Assembly: GCA_035063785.1 (NCBI GenBank)
Contig: JAPSFS010000001.1
Span: 310,001 to 374,000 of the forward strand
DNA from: Comamonas_C sp026954015
GTDB lineage: Bacteria; Pseudomonadota; Gammaproteobacteria; Burkholderiales; Burkholderiaceae_C
Length of the DNA: 64,000 nucleotides
Direction of reading: 5' to 3'
The notes beneath the pieces are model-generated. The model was not told the origin of the DNA and ran no database searches. It worked only from the letters and a program-made list of their open reading frames with translations. Of the stretch, positions 1 through 7,143 are shown in pieces. The position numbers and the translations under genes were made by a program. Position 1 is the first letter of the stretch. Each line of letters starts with the position of its first letter.

Positions 1-13
1 TGAGGGAGTCGAG

Positions 14-2437
14 ATGCGGACATCGAATCAAGTGCGACCAGGGCGAGGCCTGTGGCCGCGTCTGGCGCTGGCGCTGGTGCTGGCGACCAGCCTGGGGCTG
101 GCGGCGTGCTCGTCGCCCGAGGAGAAGGTGGCGGCGTATGTCCAGAAGGGGCAGAGCTACCTCAAGGGGGCCGACCTCGTGAAGGCGCGGCTCGAATTCC
201 AGAACGCGCTGCAGATCAACCCCAACAACGTGCCCTCGCTCTTCGGCATGGCCGAGATTGCCGAACGCGGCAGCGACTGGAACCGCGCCTACGGGTTGCT
301 CAGCAAGGTGGTGGAGCTCGATCCGCTGAACCTGCCCGCGCAGCTCAAGCTCGGCAAGCTGCTGCTGGCCGCCGGGCAGGTGGACAAGGCGCTCGCCACC
401 AGCGAGGCCGCCAGCAAGATCAAGCCCGATGCCGCCGAAACGCTGGCGCTGCGCGCGGCGGTGATGTTCAAGCTGGGCGACCGCAAGGCGGCGGTTGATC
501 TTGCCAACCAGGCGATCAAGGCCGACCCCAAGCAGGTCGACGCGCTTGTCGTGCTTGCCACCGACAGCCTGCTCAGGAAAGATGGTGACGCCACGCTGCA
601 GTACCTCGACCGCGCGCTCGACGGCAACGAGCGTGACGTGGCACTGCAGCTCATCAAGGTGCAGGCGCTCGAGAAGATGTCCAGACTGGACGACGCCGAG
701 GCCATCTTTCGCAAGCTGATCGGCTACTACCCCGACAACAAGGTGCTGCGCGAGATGCTGGCGCAGTTCTTCCTGGCGCACCGCCACCCGGACAAGGCCG
801 AGGCCGAGTACCGCGCGATGGTGCAGGCCCAGCCCAAGGACGCGCAGGCCAAGCTCGACCTGGTGCGCTTCGTCGGACAGACCAAGGGGCAGGCCGCCGC
901 CGCGCAGGAACTGCAGAACTTCATCCAGGCCGATCCCAAGGCCTACGATCTCAAGCTCATGCTCGCGGGCATGTACCTGCAGGAAAAGCAGGCGGACAAG
1001 GCGCAGGCCCTGTGGCGCGACGTGATGGGCGAGGCGGGCAAGGAAGCGGCGGGCCTGAAGGCGCGCACCGCGCTCGCGGCCAACCTGCTGGGCTCGGGCA
1101 AGAAGGACGAGGCCAACAAACTCATCGCCGAGGTGGTCGAGGCCGATGCCCGCAACGAACAGGCGCTGCTGCTGCGCGCCGGTGTGGCCATGGACGAGCG
1201 GCGCCTGGACGACGCCGTGGGGGACTTGCGCACCATCCTGCGCGATACGCCCTCGTCCGCGCCGGCGCATGCACTGCTGGCCCGCGCGTTGGAGATGCAG
1301 GGCTCGAAGGAGCTCGCGCAGGACGAATACGCCCGCGCCGCGCAAGAGGGTAAATTCGCCGCCACCTTCACCATTCCCTACGCCGAATACCTGCTGCGCG
1401 CCGGCAAGCCGCGCCTCGTCGAGCAGACGCTGCGCCAGACGCTGCAGGCCGATCCGCGCAACCTGCAGGTCTATCAGTTGCTGGCGCAGTCCTACCTCGC
1501 CAGCGGCGACATCGTGAATGCGCAGGCGGTGGCCGACCAGGTCGCCAGGCTCGGCGACCAGGCCGTCGCGGCCAACCAGCTCCAGGGCGCGGTGGCGGCG
1601 GCGAGCAACCAGTTCGACAGCAGCATCGCCTCGTTCAAGAAGGCGTATGAGCTCTCTCCCGATCAGCTCCAGCCGATGGCGGCGCTGGTGGGCAGCTATG
1701 TGCGCGCAGGCAAGGTGAAAGAGGCGCAGGCCTTCCTGCAGTCGGTGATCGCCGCCTCGCCCGACAACCTGGGCGCGCGCCTGATGCAGGCGCAACTGGC
1801 GCAGCAGTCGGGCGACAGGCAGGGCGCGCGCCAGGGCTACGAAGGCGTGCTCGCGCGTGACCCGAAAAACGGCGGCGCCTACCTCGGTCTGGTGGGCTTG
1901 CTCACGGGCGAGCGCAAGCTGGACGAAGCGGACGCGCTGCTGCAGAAGGCGCTGCAGCAGATGCCGGGCGACTTCAATCTGACCCTCACGCGCGCCAGCG
2001 TGCTCGAGCAGCGCGGCCAGATCGATCAGGCCATCGCGCTGTACGAGCAGCTCAACAAGGAGCGTCCGAACGCCGAAGTGGTCATCAACAACCTCGCGAG
2101 CCTGCTTTCCGAATACCGCAACGACGAACCCACGCTCAAGCGCGCGTACGAGCTTGCGCAGGGCCTGCGCGCCAGCAGCGTGCCGCAGTTCAAGGACACC
2201 GTGGGCTGGGCCGCGTACCGCATGGGCCGTTACGCCGAGGCTGCGGGGCCGCTGCGCGACGCCGCGAAGGCCGCTCCCGGCTCGCCCACCGTCCAGTACC
2301 ACCACGGCATGAACCAGATTGCGCAGGGCAACAAACCCGGTGCGCGCGAATCACTGCAGCAAGCGATTGACCTCGCGGCCAAGGGCGCGCCTTTTGCGCG
2401 GCTCGACGACGCCAGGAAGGCACTGGCCGGGCTCTGA
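14..2437 (+). CDS. prsT: PEP-CTERM system TPR-repeat lipoprotein PrsT
   Basis: An 807-residue protein with an N-terminal lipoprotein signal: an Arg-rich start, a hydrophobic stretch and the lipobox LAAC around residue 32, followed by SSPEEK. The rest is a long series of TPR-type helical repeats (patterns such as ALQINPNN, ALRAAVMFKLGDRKAAVDLA, VLARDPKNGGAYLGLVGLL). Length, signal and repeat content match the PrsT family found beside exosortase A (XrtA) loci, where it is thought to act in assembly or export of the exopolysaccharide and PEP-CTERM surface layer from the periplasmic side. A GGGAG ribosome-binding site precedes the ATG. The TGA at bases 1-3 may be the stop of the previous gene. 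The exosortase ATPase gene starts 10 bases downstream, so the two are probably co-transcribed. Confidence 0.88.
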   Translation: MRTSNQVRPGRGLWPRLALALVLATSLGLAACSSPEEKVAAYVQKGQSYLKGADLVKARLEFQNALQINPNNVPSLFGMAEIAERGSDWNRAYGLLSKVVELDPLNLPAQLKLGKLLLAAGQVDKALATSEAASKIKPDAAETLALRAAVMFKLGDRKAAVDLANQAIKADPKQVDALVVLATDSLLRKDGDATLQYLDRALDGNERDVALQLIKVQALEKMSRLDDAEAIFRKLIGYYPDNKVLREMLAQFFLAHRHPDKAEAEYRAMVQAQPKDAQAKLDLVRFVGQTKGQAAAAQELQNFIQADPKAYDLKLMLAGMYLQEKQADKAQALWRDVMGEAGKEAAGLKARTALAANLLGSGKKDEANKLIAEVVEADARNEQALLLRAGVAMDERRLDDAVGDLRTILRDTPSSAPAHALLARALEMQGSKELAQDEYARAAQEGKFAATFTIPYAEYLLRAGKPRLVEQTLRQTLQADPRNLQVYQLLAQSYLASGDIVNAQAVADQVARLGDQAVAANQLQGAVAAASNQFDSSIASFKKAYELSPDQLQPMAALVGSYVRAGKVKEAQAFLQSVIAASPDNLGARLMQAQLAQQSGDRQGARQGYEGVLARDPKNGGAYLGLVGLLTGERKLDEADALLQKALQQMPGDFNLTLTRASVLEQRGQIDQAIALYEQLNKERPNAEVVINNLASLLSEYRNDEPTLKRAYELAQGLRASSVPQFKDTVGWAAYRMGRYAEAAGPLRDAAKAAPGSPTVQYHHGMNQIAQGNKPGARESLQQAIDLAAKGAPFARLDDARKALAGL

Positions 2438-2447
2438 ACCACCACCC

Positions 2448-3305
2448 ATGTACGAGTCCTACTACGGGCTGCGCGAAAAACCCTTTTCGATCCAGCCCGA
2501 TCCCGAATTCCTGTACTTCAGCAGACGCCACGCGCTGGCGTTCACCATGCTGCAGTACGGCATCCAGAACCGCACGGGCTTCACCGTCATCTGCGGCGAG
2601 ATCGGCTGCGGCAAGACCACGCTGATCCGCCACCTGCTCGACACCCTGGGCGAAGAGCTCACCGTGGGTCTCGTCTACAACACCCACCAGGACATCGCCG
2701 ACCTGCTCGAATGGATCATGCTTGCCTTCGGCCAGCCCTACGAAGGCATGTCGCCCGTCGCGCGCTACGACGCGTTCCAGCGCTTTCTCATCAAGGAATA
2801 CGCCGCGGGGCGGCGCACGGTGCTCATCGTGGACGAGGCGCAGAACCTTTCCGCCGGTGCGCTCGAATCGCTGCGCATGCTCTCCAACATCAACGCCGAC
2901 AAGGACCAGCTCCTGCAGGTCATCCTCGTCGGCCAGCCGCAGCTGCGCGACCTGCTGCAGCGCCCCGAGCTCGCCCAGTTCGCCCAGCGCGTGGGGGTGG
3001 ACTTCTTCATCCCGCCGCTGACCGAGGACGAAGTGGCGCGCTACGTGGTGCACCGGCTGCACGTCGCCGGCCGCGACAAGCCGCTCTTCACCTCGGGGGC
3101 GCTCGTGCTCATCGCCAAGGCCGCGCGCGGCATCCCGCGCAGCATCAACATCCTGTGCGACATGGCGCTGGTCTACGGGTTTGGCGGGGGTGCAAGCATG
3201 ATCGACGCCGCGCTGGTGGGGGAGGTGCTGGCCGACCGGCATGACTTCGGCGTGCTCTCGGGCCCGCCGGTTACGGCCGACATCACCGTCCCACCCGACC
3301 GATAG
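2448..3305 (+). CDS. XrtA/PEP-CTERM system-associated AAA ATPase (ExeA/GspA-like)
   Basis: A 285-residue ATPase. I chose the ATG at 2448 because MYESYYGLREKPFSI is the standard N-terminus of this ExeA-like family; the open frame further upstream lies inside prsT. The Walker A motif is GEIGCGKTT (about residues 46-54) and Walker B is VLIVDEAQN (about residues 125-133), followed by sensor-like GQPQLRDLL and a C-terminal GIPRSINILCD segment typical of ExeA ATPases. Family members occur in exosortase/exopolysaccharide loci and are thought to energise or organise export, probably with a peptidoglycan-binding or polysaccharide-chain partner. Here the gene follows prsT after 10 bases, which suggests one operon. 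The exosortase and the polysaccharide genes themselves would lie upstream of this window. Confidence 0.88.
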   Translation: MYESYYGLREKPFSIQPDPEFLYFSRRHALAFTMLQYGIQNRTGFTVICGEIGCGKTTLIRHLLDTLGEELTVGLVYNTHQDIADLLEWIMLAFGQPYEGMSPVARYDAFQRFLIKEYAAGRRTVLIVDEAQNLSAGALESLRMLSNINADKDQLLQVILVGQPQLRDLLQRPELAQFAQRVGVDFFIPPLTEDEVARYVVHRLHVAGRDKPLFTSGALVLIAKAARGIPRSINILCDMALVYGFGGGASMIDAALVGEVLADRHDFGVLSGPPVTADITVPPDR

Positions 3306-3315
3306 TTCCCGGGCA

Positions 3316-3335
3316 TTAGTCCGTTGGGCTCATTG
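3316..3335 (+). promoter_or_regulatory. Shared upstream box 1 of the PEP-CTERM paralogues
   Basis: TTAGTCCGTTGGGCTCATTG lies 103 bases upstream of the first PEP-CTERM gene. Matching 20-bp boxes occur at 4210 and 5097, each 87-103 bases before a paralogue. TAGTCC, an internal G and ATTG are invariant (11 of 20 positions). This copy is also preceded by TTCCCGGG at 3306-3313, as is the copy at 5097. I infer a common operator or activator site; the regulator is unknown. Confidence 0.45.
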
Positions 3336-3418
3336 CGGTGTTGGGCCCCGGTCCGTAGGATCACTCCCATCGTCAATAAAACCTGCCGCTGTGGCAGATC
3401 CTTCGGAGGCCTTGCACC

Positions 3419-4120
3419 ATGAAAATTTCTTCTAAAACCCTGACCGCGTCCTTAGGGGCCGTCGCGCTGGCGTTTGCTGCGTCGGGCGTACAGGCCGAGT
3501 CGGTGTCGGTTGGCGCGTCTTCACAGCCCTATGGGCACGAGAGTGTGAACGTCACGGGCTACAACGGGAGTGCTGGGCAGTTCAAGTTTGGGATAACGAG
3601 CGCGGACGGCCCAACGTACTCCGTCCCCGGCACCATTTTGTCGTTTTGCGTTGAGCTGACAGAATTCGTCCAGTCTTCGGCCACCTACAAAGTGCTGAAA
3701 GAGGGTGACGTTGGTGGGTTTTCGGCGGCTGTGTACTCGAACCTCACGAACCTCTTCAATAAATACTGGAATGCAGTAACGAGTACCGCTACGTCGGCGG
3801 CGATGCAGCTAGCTGTATGGGAGATTGTCTACGATGGCTCCAACCTTGATTTAAGCGACGGTAGCTTTAAAGTGACTAGCGCAGGTGGTGGCGCAAAGGG
3901 AATTGCCCAAGGATGGCTGAACAACCTGAACAACCCCAATGTTGCGGATACGGGCAACTTTAGCGTTATCAAACTGTCGGCCAAGGGTGCGCAAGACCAA
4001 GTCACCGTGGGTGTGAATACGGTCCCACTCCCCGGCGCCGCGCTGCTGTTCCTCTCGGCCTTGGGCCTGGGCGGTCTGGCGCGTCGCAAGCAGGCCGTGC
4101 AAGCCCCGGCTGCCGCCTGA
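3419..4120 (+). CDS. PEP-CTERM-like surface protein, paralogue 1 (putative thioester-type domain)
   Basis: A 233-residue exported protein. Residues 1-26 form a signal peptide ending in VQA. The C-terminus carries a PEP-CTERM/VPLPA-type sorting signal: VPLPGAALLFLSALGLGG (a Pro-containing motif plus a membrane segment) followed by ARRK and a short tail. Such tails are recognised by exosortases, which anchor or release proteins at the cell surface, usually along with exopolysaccharide. The central domain contains SFCVEL (Cys77) and AAMQLAVWEIV (Gln130), a pairing shared by the next two genes and resembling Cys-Gln thioester domains. A CGGAGG ribosome-binding site precedes the ATG, and a strong terminator follows. 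It is the first of three tandem paralogues next to exosortase accessory genes. Its molecular role is not known. Confidence 0.82.
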   Translation: MKISSKTLTASLGAVALAFAASGVQAESVSVGASSQPYGHESVNVTGYNGSAGQFKFGITSADGPTYSVPGTILSFCVELTEFVQSSATYKVLKEGDVGGFSAAVYSNLTNLFNKYWNAVTSTATSAAMQLAVWEIVYDGSNLDLSDGSFKVTSAGGGAKGIAQGWLNNLNNPNVADTGNFSVIKLSAKGAQDQVTVGVNTVPLPGAALLFLSALGLGGLARRKQAVQAPAAA

Positions 4121-4141
4121 AGCAGCTTCTGCTTCCAGCAC

Positions 4142-4168
4142 AAAAAGCCCGCCCCTGGCGGGCTTTTT
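4142..4168. terminator. Rho-independent terminator after PEP-CTERM paralogue 1
   Basis: A perfect 12-bp stem (AAAAAGCCCGCC pairing with GGCGGGCTTTTT) with a 3-base loop, ending in a T run. The symmetry would let it work in both directions. It separates the first paralogue from the second, so each paralogue probably has its own promoter. Confidence 0.85.
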
Positions 4169-4209
4169 GCATTGCGGCCGTACGCCGCGCCGTGGCGCAA
4201 GACAGCCGA

Positions 4210-4229
4210 TTAGTCCACGAGACCTATTG
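4210..4229 (+). promoter_or_regulatory. Shared upstream box 2 of the PEP-CTERM paralogues
   Basis: TTAGTCCACGAGACCTATTG, 87 bases upstream of the second paralogue. It keeps the invariant TAGTCC, the internal G and ATTG of the boxes at 3316 and 5097 but lacks the preceding TTCCCGGG. It lies just after the terminator of the first gene, where a promoter for the second is expected. Confidence 0.4.
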
Positions 4230-4296
4230 TCCGGCGCGTGCCGGATTTCTACGATGGAGCATCCTTTATTCACGGGGTTCTTCGGAGCCGGAATCC

Positions 4297-5064
4297 ATGA
4301 AGTTCATAACGCAAACTCTCGCGGCCTCGATCTGTGCCGCCGCCTTCGTGGCAGCCGCGCCGATGGCATCCGCAGCGACCGTCAAGGTCGTCTATGACGG
4401 CGTGTCCCCCGGGGTGTCCATGAACGTGGATACCAACAAGACTTCGGCGACCAAGTGGGTCAGCACGGTGGCCGGGCAGGCAAATCTCACGGTGAAATCG
4501 GGTGGCACCGGCAGCAGTTCGCTCGACGGGCTGGGCTCCATCCTGGCGTGGTGTGTGGAGCTCACCGAGAGCGTCGTCCCCACCAGGAGCTATACCTACA
4601 CCGTGGTTGAAGGCGAAAGCCTGGTTGACAGTTGGGTGAACGCGGTGGCCCGGCTCTTCACCGCGCACCAGTCCGACCTTGCAGGCCCGAACTCGAACGC
4701 CGCGGCCGCGGCGATGCAGATGGCAATCTGGCAACTCGTGACCGGTGATACGGACAACAACGTCACCGGGGGTAATTTCAAGGTCAAGAAGAGCGGCGCC
4801 ACCAACGCGAGCGACTACCGTGCCGCCGTGAAGCTGGCCAATTCCTGGCTCGCGGACCTGAAGAACCAGACGGAAGTCGGCTGGACCATCGTCAAGCTCG
4901 TGAACGCCGGTGCCAACGGCAAGCCGGGCGCGCAAGATCTCATCACCTTCCAGCAGATCATTCCGACTCCATTACCTGGCGCCGCGCTGCTGTTCCTCTC
5001 GGCCCTGGGGCTGGGCGGCCTCGCGCGCCGCACGTCGTTGGAAAAGGAGCGCGCGGCCACCTGA
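4297..5064 (+). CDS. PEP-CTERM-like surface protein, paralogue 2 (putative thioester-type domain)
   Basis: A 255-residue exported protein; the ATG at 4297 is chosen because it begins a clean signal peptide (MKFITQTLAASICAAAF, cleavage after about ASA, residue 26) and is preceded by GGAG. The C-terminal sorting signal TPLPGAALLFLSALGLGG plus ARR is nearly identical to those of its neighbours. The middle domain carries LAWCVELTES (Cys86) and AAMQMAIWQLV (Gln141), aligning with the Cys and Gln of the other two paralogues. The spacing of about 55 residues differs slightly because of loop insertions. The charged tail after ARR (TSLEKERAAT) is unlike the other two copies. It is expected to be exported and processed by an exosortase encoded outside the window. 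Confidence 0.82.
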   Translation: MKFITQTLAASICAAAFVAAAPMASAATVKVVYDGVSPGVSMNVDTNKTSATKWVSTVAGQANLTVKSGGTGSSSLDGLGSILAWCVELTESVVPTRSYTYTVVEGESLVDSWVNAVARLFTAHQSDLAGPNSNAAAAAMQMAIWQLVTGDTDNNVTGGNFKVKKSGATNASDYRAAVKLANSWLADLKNQTEVGWTIVKLVNAGANGKPGAQDLITFQQIIPTPLPGAALLFLSALGLGGLARRTSLEKERAAT

Positions 5065-5096
5065 CCGGGGCTCCGCACCCCCCATGGTTCCCGGGT

Positions 5097-5116
5097 GTAG
5101 TCCGTTCGAACCATTG
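5097..5116 (+). promoter_or_regulatory. Shared upstream box 3 of the PEP-CTERM paralogues
   Basis: GTAGTCCGTTCGAACCATTG, 99 bases upstream of the third paralogue. It shares TAGTCCGTT and CATTG with box 1 and, like box 1, is preceded by TTCCCGGG (5088-5095). A second partial TTAGTCG follows at 5119-5125. The region after it is AT-rich (TATTATTCG) and could hold the -10 element. Confidence 0.45.
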
Positions 5117-5195
5117 CCTTAGTCGATTTCTTTTGTGTATTATTCGACCATAGCTTTTTTCTCTCGCGTTCATCACACCACCTAGAGGCTGGATC

Positions 5196-5948
5196 ATGAA
5201 ACTTTTTACCAAGACCCTTGCTGCATCGCTTTGCGCTGCGGCGTTCACGCTTGCGGCGCCTCAGGTGTCCGCCGAGACTGTCTCGATTCTGAACAACGGC
5301 GAAGCCACCCCGCCAGGCGTGGGGAGCGTCACTGTCAGTGTGACCGGGCGTAATCCCGCCGATCCTGCAGCCTTCGGCAGGCTGAATGCGGGTGGCTTCG
5401 GTGTCACCGTCAAGGCCAATGACACTGTTCCCGGAACCTTTGAAGTCGGGCAGAACCTGCTTGCGTGGTGCGTGAGTTTGGCGCTTCACTTCCCGATTCG
5501 CTCTACAAGTAGCTTCGATGTGTTGACCAATCCTGGTGATTCGTGGGTTGGCGCGCTGACTAGTCTGTACACGCAGTTTGGTTCTGCAGTGAACAATGCA
5601 GTCACCTCCGCCGCGATGCAGTTGGCGATTTGGGAGGTGGTTGAGGAAACGGATGGTTCGTATAACCTTGGTGACGGTACCTTCCAAGCGAAAGCTCCCA
5701 ATCCTGACGCAGGAGCAGCCATTGATCAGGCCAATGTTTGGCTGGGCTGGTTGAACGACAACAAAGATGCTGCGACCAACAAGTACAAGCTGGTGAAGCT
5801 TGAGAGCGTTCGTGATCCGAAGTACCAGGATTTGGTGACCTTCGTCCCCACCCCGCTGCCCGGCGCTGCGTTGCTGTTCCTCTCGGCCTTGGGTCTGGGT
5901 GGTCTGGCGCGCCGCAAGCAGTCGGTGCAAGGACCGGTGGCTGCCTGA
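5196..5948 (+). CDS. PEP-CTERM-like surface protein, paralogue 3 (putative thioester-type domain)
   Basis: A 250-residue exported protein with a signal peptide (MKLFTKTLAASLCAAAF, cleavage after about VSA, residue 26) and a C-terminal sorting signal TPLPGAALLFLSALGLGG followed by ARRK. The body carries LAWCVSLALHF (Cys92) and AAMQLAIWEVV (Gln142), matching the Cys/Gln pair of the two genes before it. The tail nucleotides (CCCGGCGC...TGTTCCTCTCGGCC) are almost identical in all three genes while the middle domains are diverged, which fits an old tandem duplication with selection or gene conversion at the sorting signal. A bidirectional terminator separates it from the convergent epsA-like gene. 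Confidence 0.82.
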   Translation: MKLFTKTLAASLCAAAFTLAAPQVSAETVSILNNGEATPPGVGSVTVSVTGRNPADPAAFGRLNAGGFGVTVKANDTVPGTFEVGQNLLAWCVSLALHFPIRSTSSFDVLTNPGDSWVGALTSLYTQFGSAVNNAVTSAAMQLAIWEVVEETDGSYNLGDGTFQAKAPNPDAGAAIDQANVWLGWLNDNKDAATNKYKLVKLESVRDPKYQDLVTFVPTPLPGAALLFLSALGLGGLARRKQSVQGPVAA

Positions 5949-5986
5949 GTTGCCGCTTGTTACGGGAGCTTGGTCTCCCGGCTGCG

Positions 5987-6012
5987 AAAAACCCGCCAAT
6001 CGGCGGGTTTTT
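5987..6012. terminator. Bidirectional terminator between PEP-CTERM paralogue 3 and epsA
   Basis: An 11-bp stem, AAAAACCCGCC with GGCGGGTTTTT, around the 4-base loop AATC. The A run on one side and T run on the other let it serve both convergent genes. Confidence 0.85.
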
Positions 6013-6836
6013 CATTTGGTGGGTTGTGCGTGGCGGTAGGTATCGACCTTGGCGACGGCCTGGGCCCGGTTGAGCACGTCGAGCTTCTTGAAGATGCGCT
6101 GCATGTGGTTCTTCACGGTGAACGCGCTGATGTCGAGGATCATCCCGATCTCCAGATTGGTCTTGCCCAGGCGCACCCAGTCCATGATCTCCTTCTCGCG
6201 CGTGCTCAGCCCGCTGACGGTCATGGCACCTGCTGCATCGCCAGCCTGGTCTTCCGGCGGTGCGGCGGCATGGCGTGGTTTTTCGTAGTACTGCCCGGGC
6301 AGGTGTGCGATTTGCCGAAAGGCGGCGTCGATGTAGGGCAGCAGGAAGCGCAGCGCCTGCAGTGCCTTGTCGCTGCTGGCGATCGGGCCGTCGCACAGGA
6401 GCACGTAGAGGCAGTCGTGGCGACCGCGCTGGTCCTTGATGCCGTGCACGAGCCCGGTCTGCATCTCGTGCAGCGTATCGCTGGACCCGGTGTCGTCCAG
6501 TCCCTGGAAGGCGGAGTCGTTGAAGGCCTCGTTGACGAAGGGCTGGTAGTCGTGTTCCTTCCAGCGGCGAAACAGCCAGCTCGTGTACGGTTGCAGGCGC
6601 TGGTCACCGAAGCTCGCGGTGCGCATGTCCTGCAGCGGGGAGACCACGTCGTGGCACACCAGGCCCAGCGAAAAATCGCCCCATGCGGCGATCACCGCGT
6701 CGTGTGGAATCAGGCGTTTGACGTCCTTGCGCAGCCAGTTGAGCAGCGCATAGTGGCTGTCCACCAGCAGCGAGCGCTGCATGGTCTGGACCATGTGGCC
6801 GATTTCGTCCGCTGACAAATGGCCTGAAAGTGGCAT
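6012..6836 (-). CDS. epsA: EpsA-like LuxR-family transcriptional regulator (PEP-CTERM associated)
   Basis: A 274-residue regulator. The C-terminal 65 residues are a LuxR-type helix-turn-helix (LSTREKEIMDWVRLGKTNLEIG, then ISAFTVKNHMQRIFKKLDV). The N-terminal 180 residues match the pattern of EpsA-type regulators found next to exosortase/PEP-CTERM loci (start MPLSGHLSADEIGHMVQTMQ, internal LLNWLRKDVKRLIPHDAVIAAWG). Such regulators are thought to control exopolysaccharide and surface-protein genes. The AAGGA before the start fits a ribosome-binding site. It converges on the three PEP-CTERM genes across a shared terminator, which makes it a candidate to bind the repeated boxes upstream of them; that link is inference. 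EpsA is usually tied to XrtB-type systems, while prsT and the ATPase are XrtA-type. Confidence 0.8.
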   Translation of the reverse strand: MPLSGHLSADEIGHMVQTMQRSLLVDSHYALLNWLRKDVKRLIPHDAVIAAWGDFSLGLVCHDVVSPLQDMRTASFGDQRLQPYTSWLFRRWKEHDYQPFVNEAFNDSAFQGLDDTGSSDTLHEMQTGLVHGIKDQRGRHDCLYVLLCDGPIASSDKALQALRFLLPYIDAAFRQIAHLPGQYYEKPRHAAAPPEDQAGDAAGAMTVSGLSTREKEIMDWVRLGKTNLEIGMILDISAFTVKNHMQRIFKKLDVLNRAQAVAKVDTYRHAQPTK

Positions 6837-7029
6837 CCCCTACGTCCTTGTCGTCCTGAAACCAGCAAGTTGCAGCGCAGCATAACGCAACGCCAGAGCG
6901 GTAGGTACAGCAGGCTCATCCGTGGCCGGGTACCGGTTTGGGGTGCTGCCATCACGACACGGGGCGCGAGTCGCTGCCTTCCATGGCATTGGTATTCGGC
7001 ACCAGGCACCAGAAATTGAGCGATGGGCC

Positions 7030-7120
<91 letters not shown>

Positions 7121-7143
7121 GCGAACCGAGCGATTGTAGTGGC

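Noticed and set aside
3385..3410. Possible sigma-54 promoter (TGGCAG...) before the first PEP-CTERM gene, as in PrsR-controlled systems
   Set aside because: The GC element at the required distance is missing (TGGCAGATCCTTCGGA), and the other two paralogues show nothing similar.
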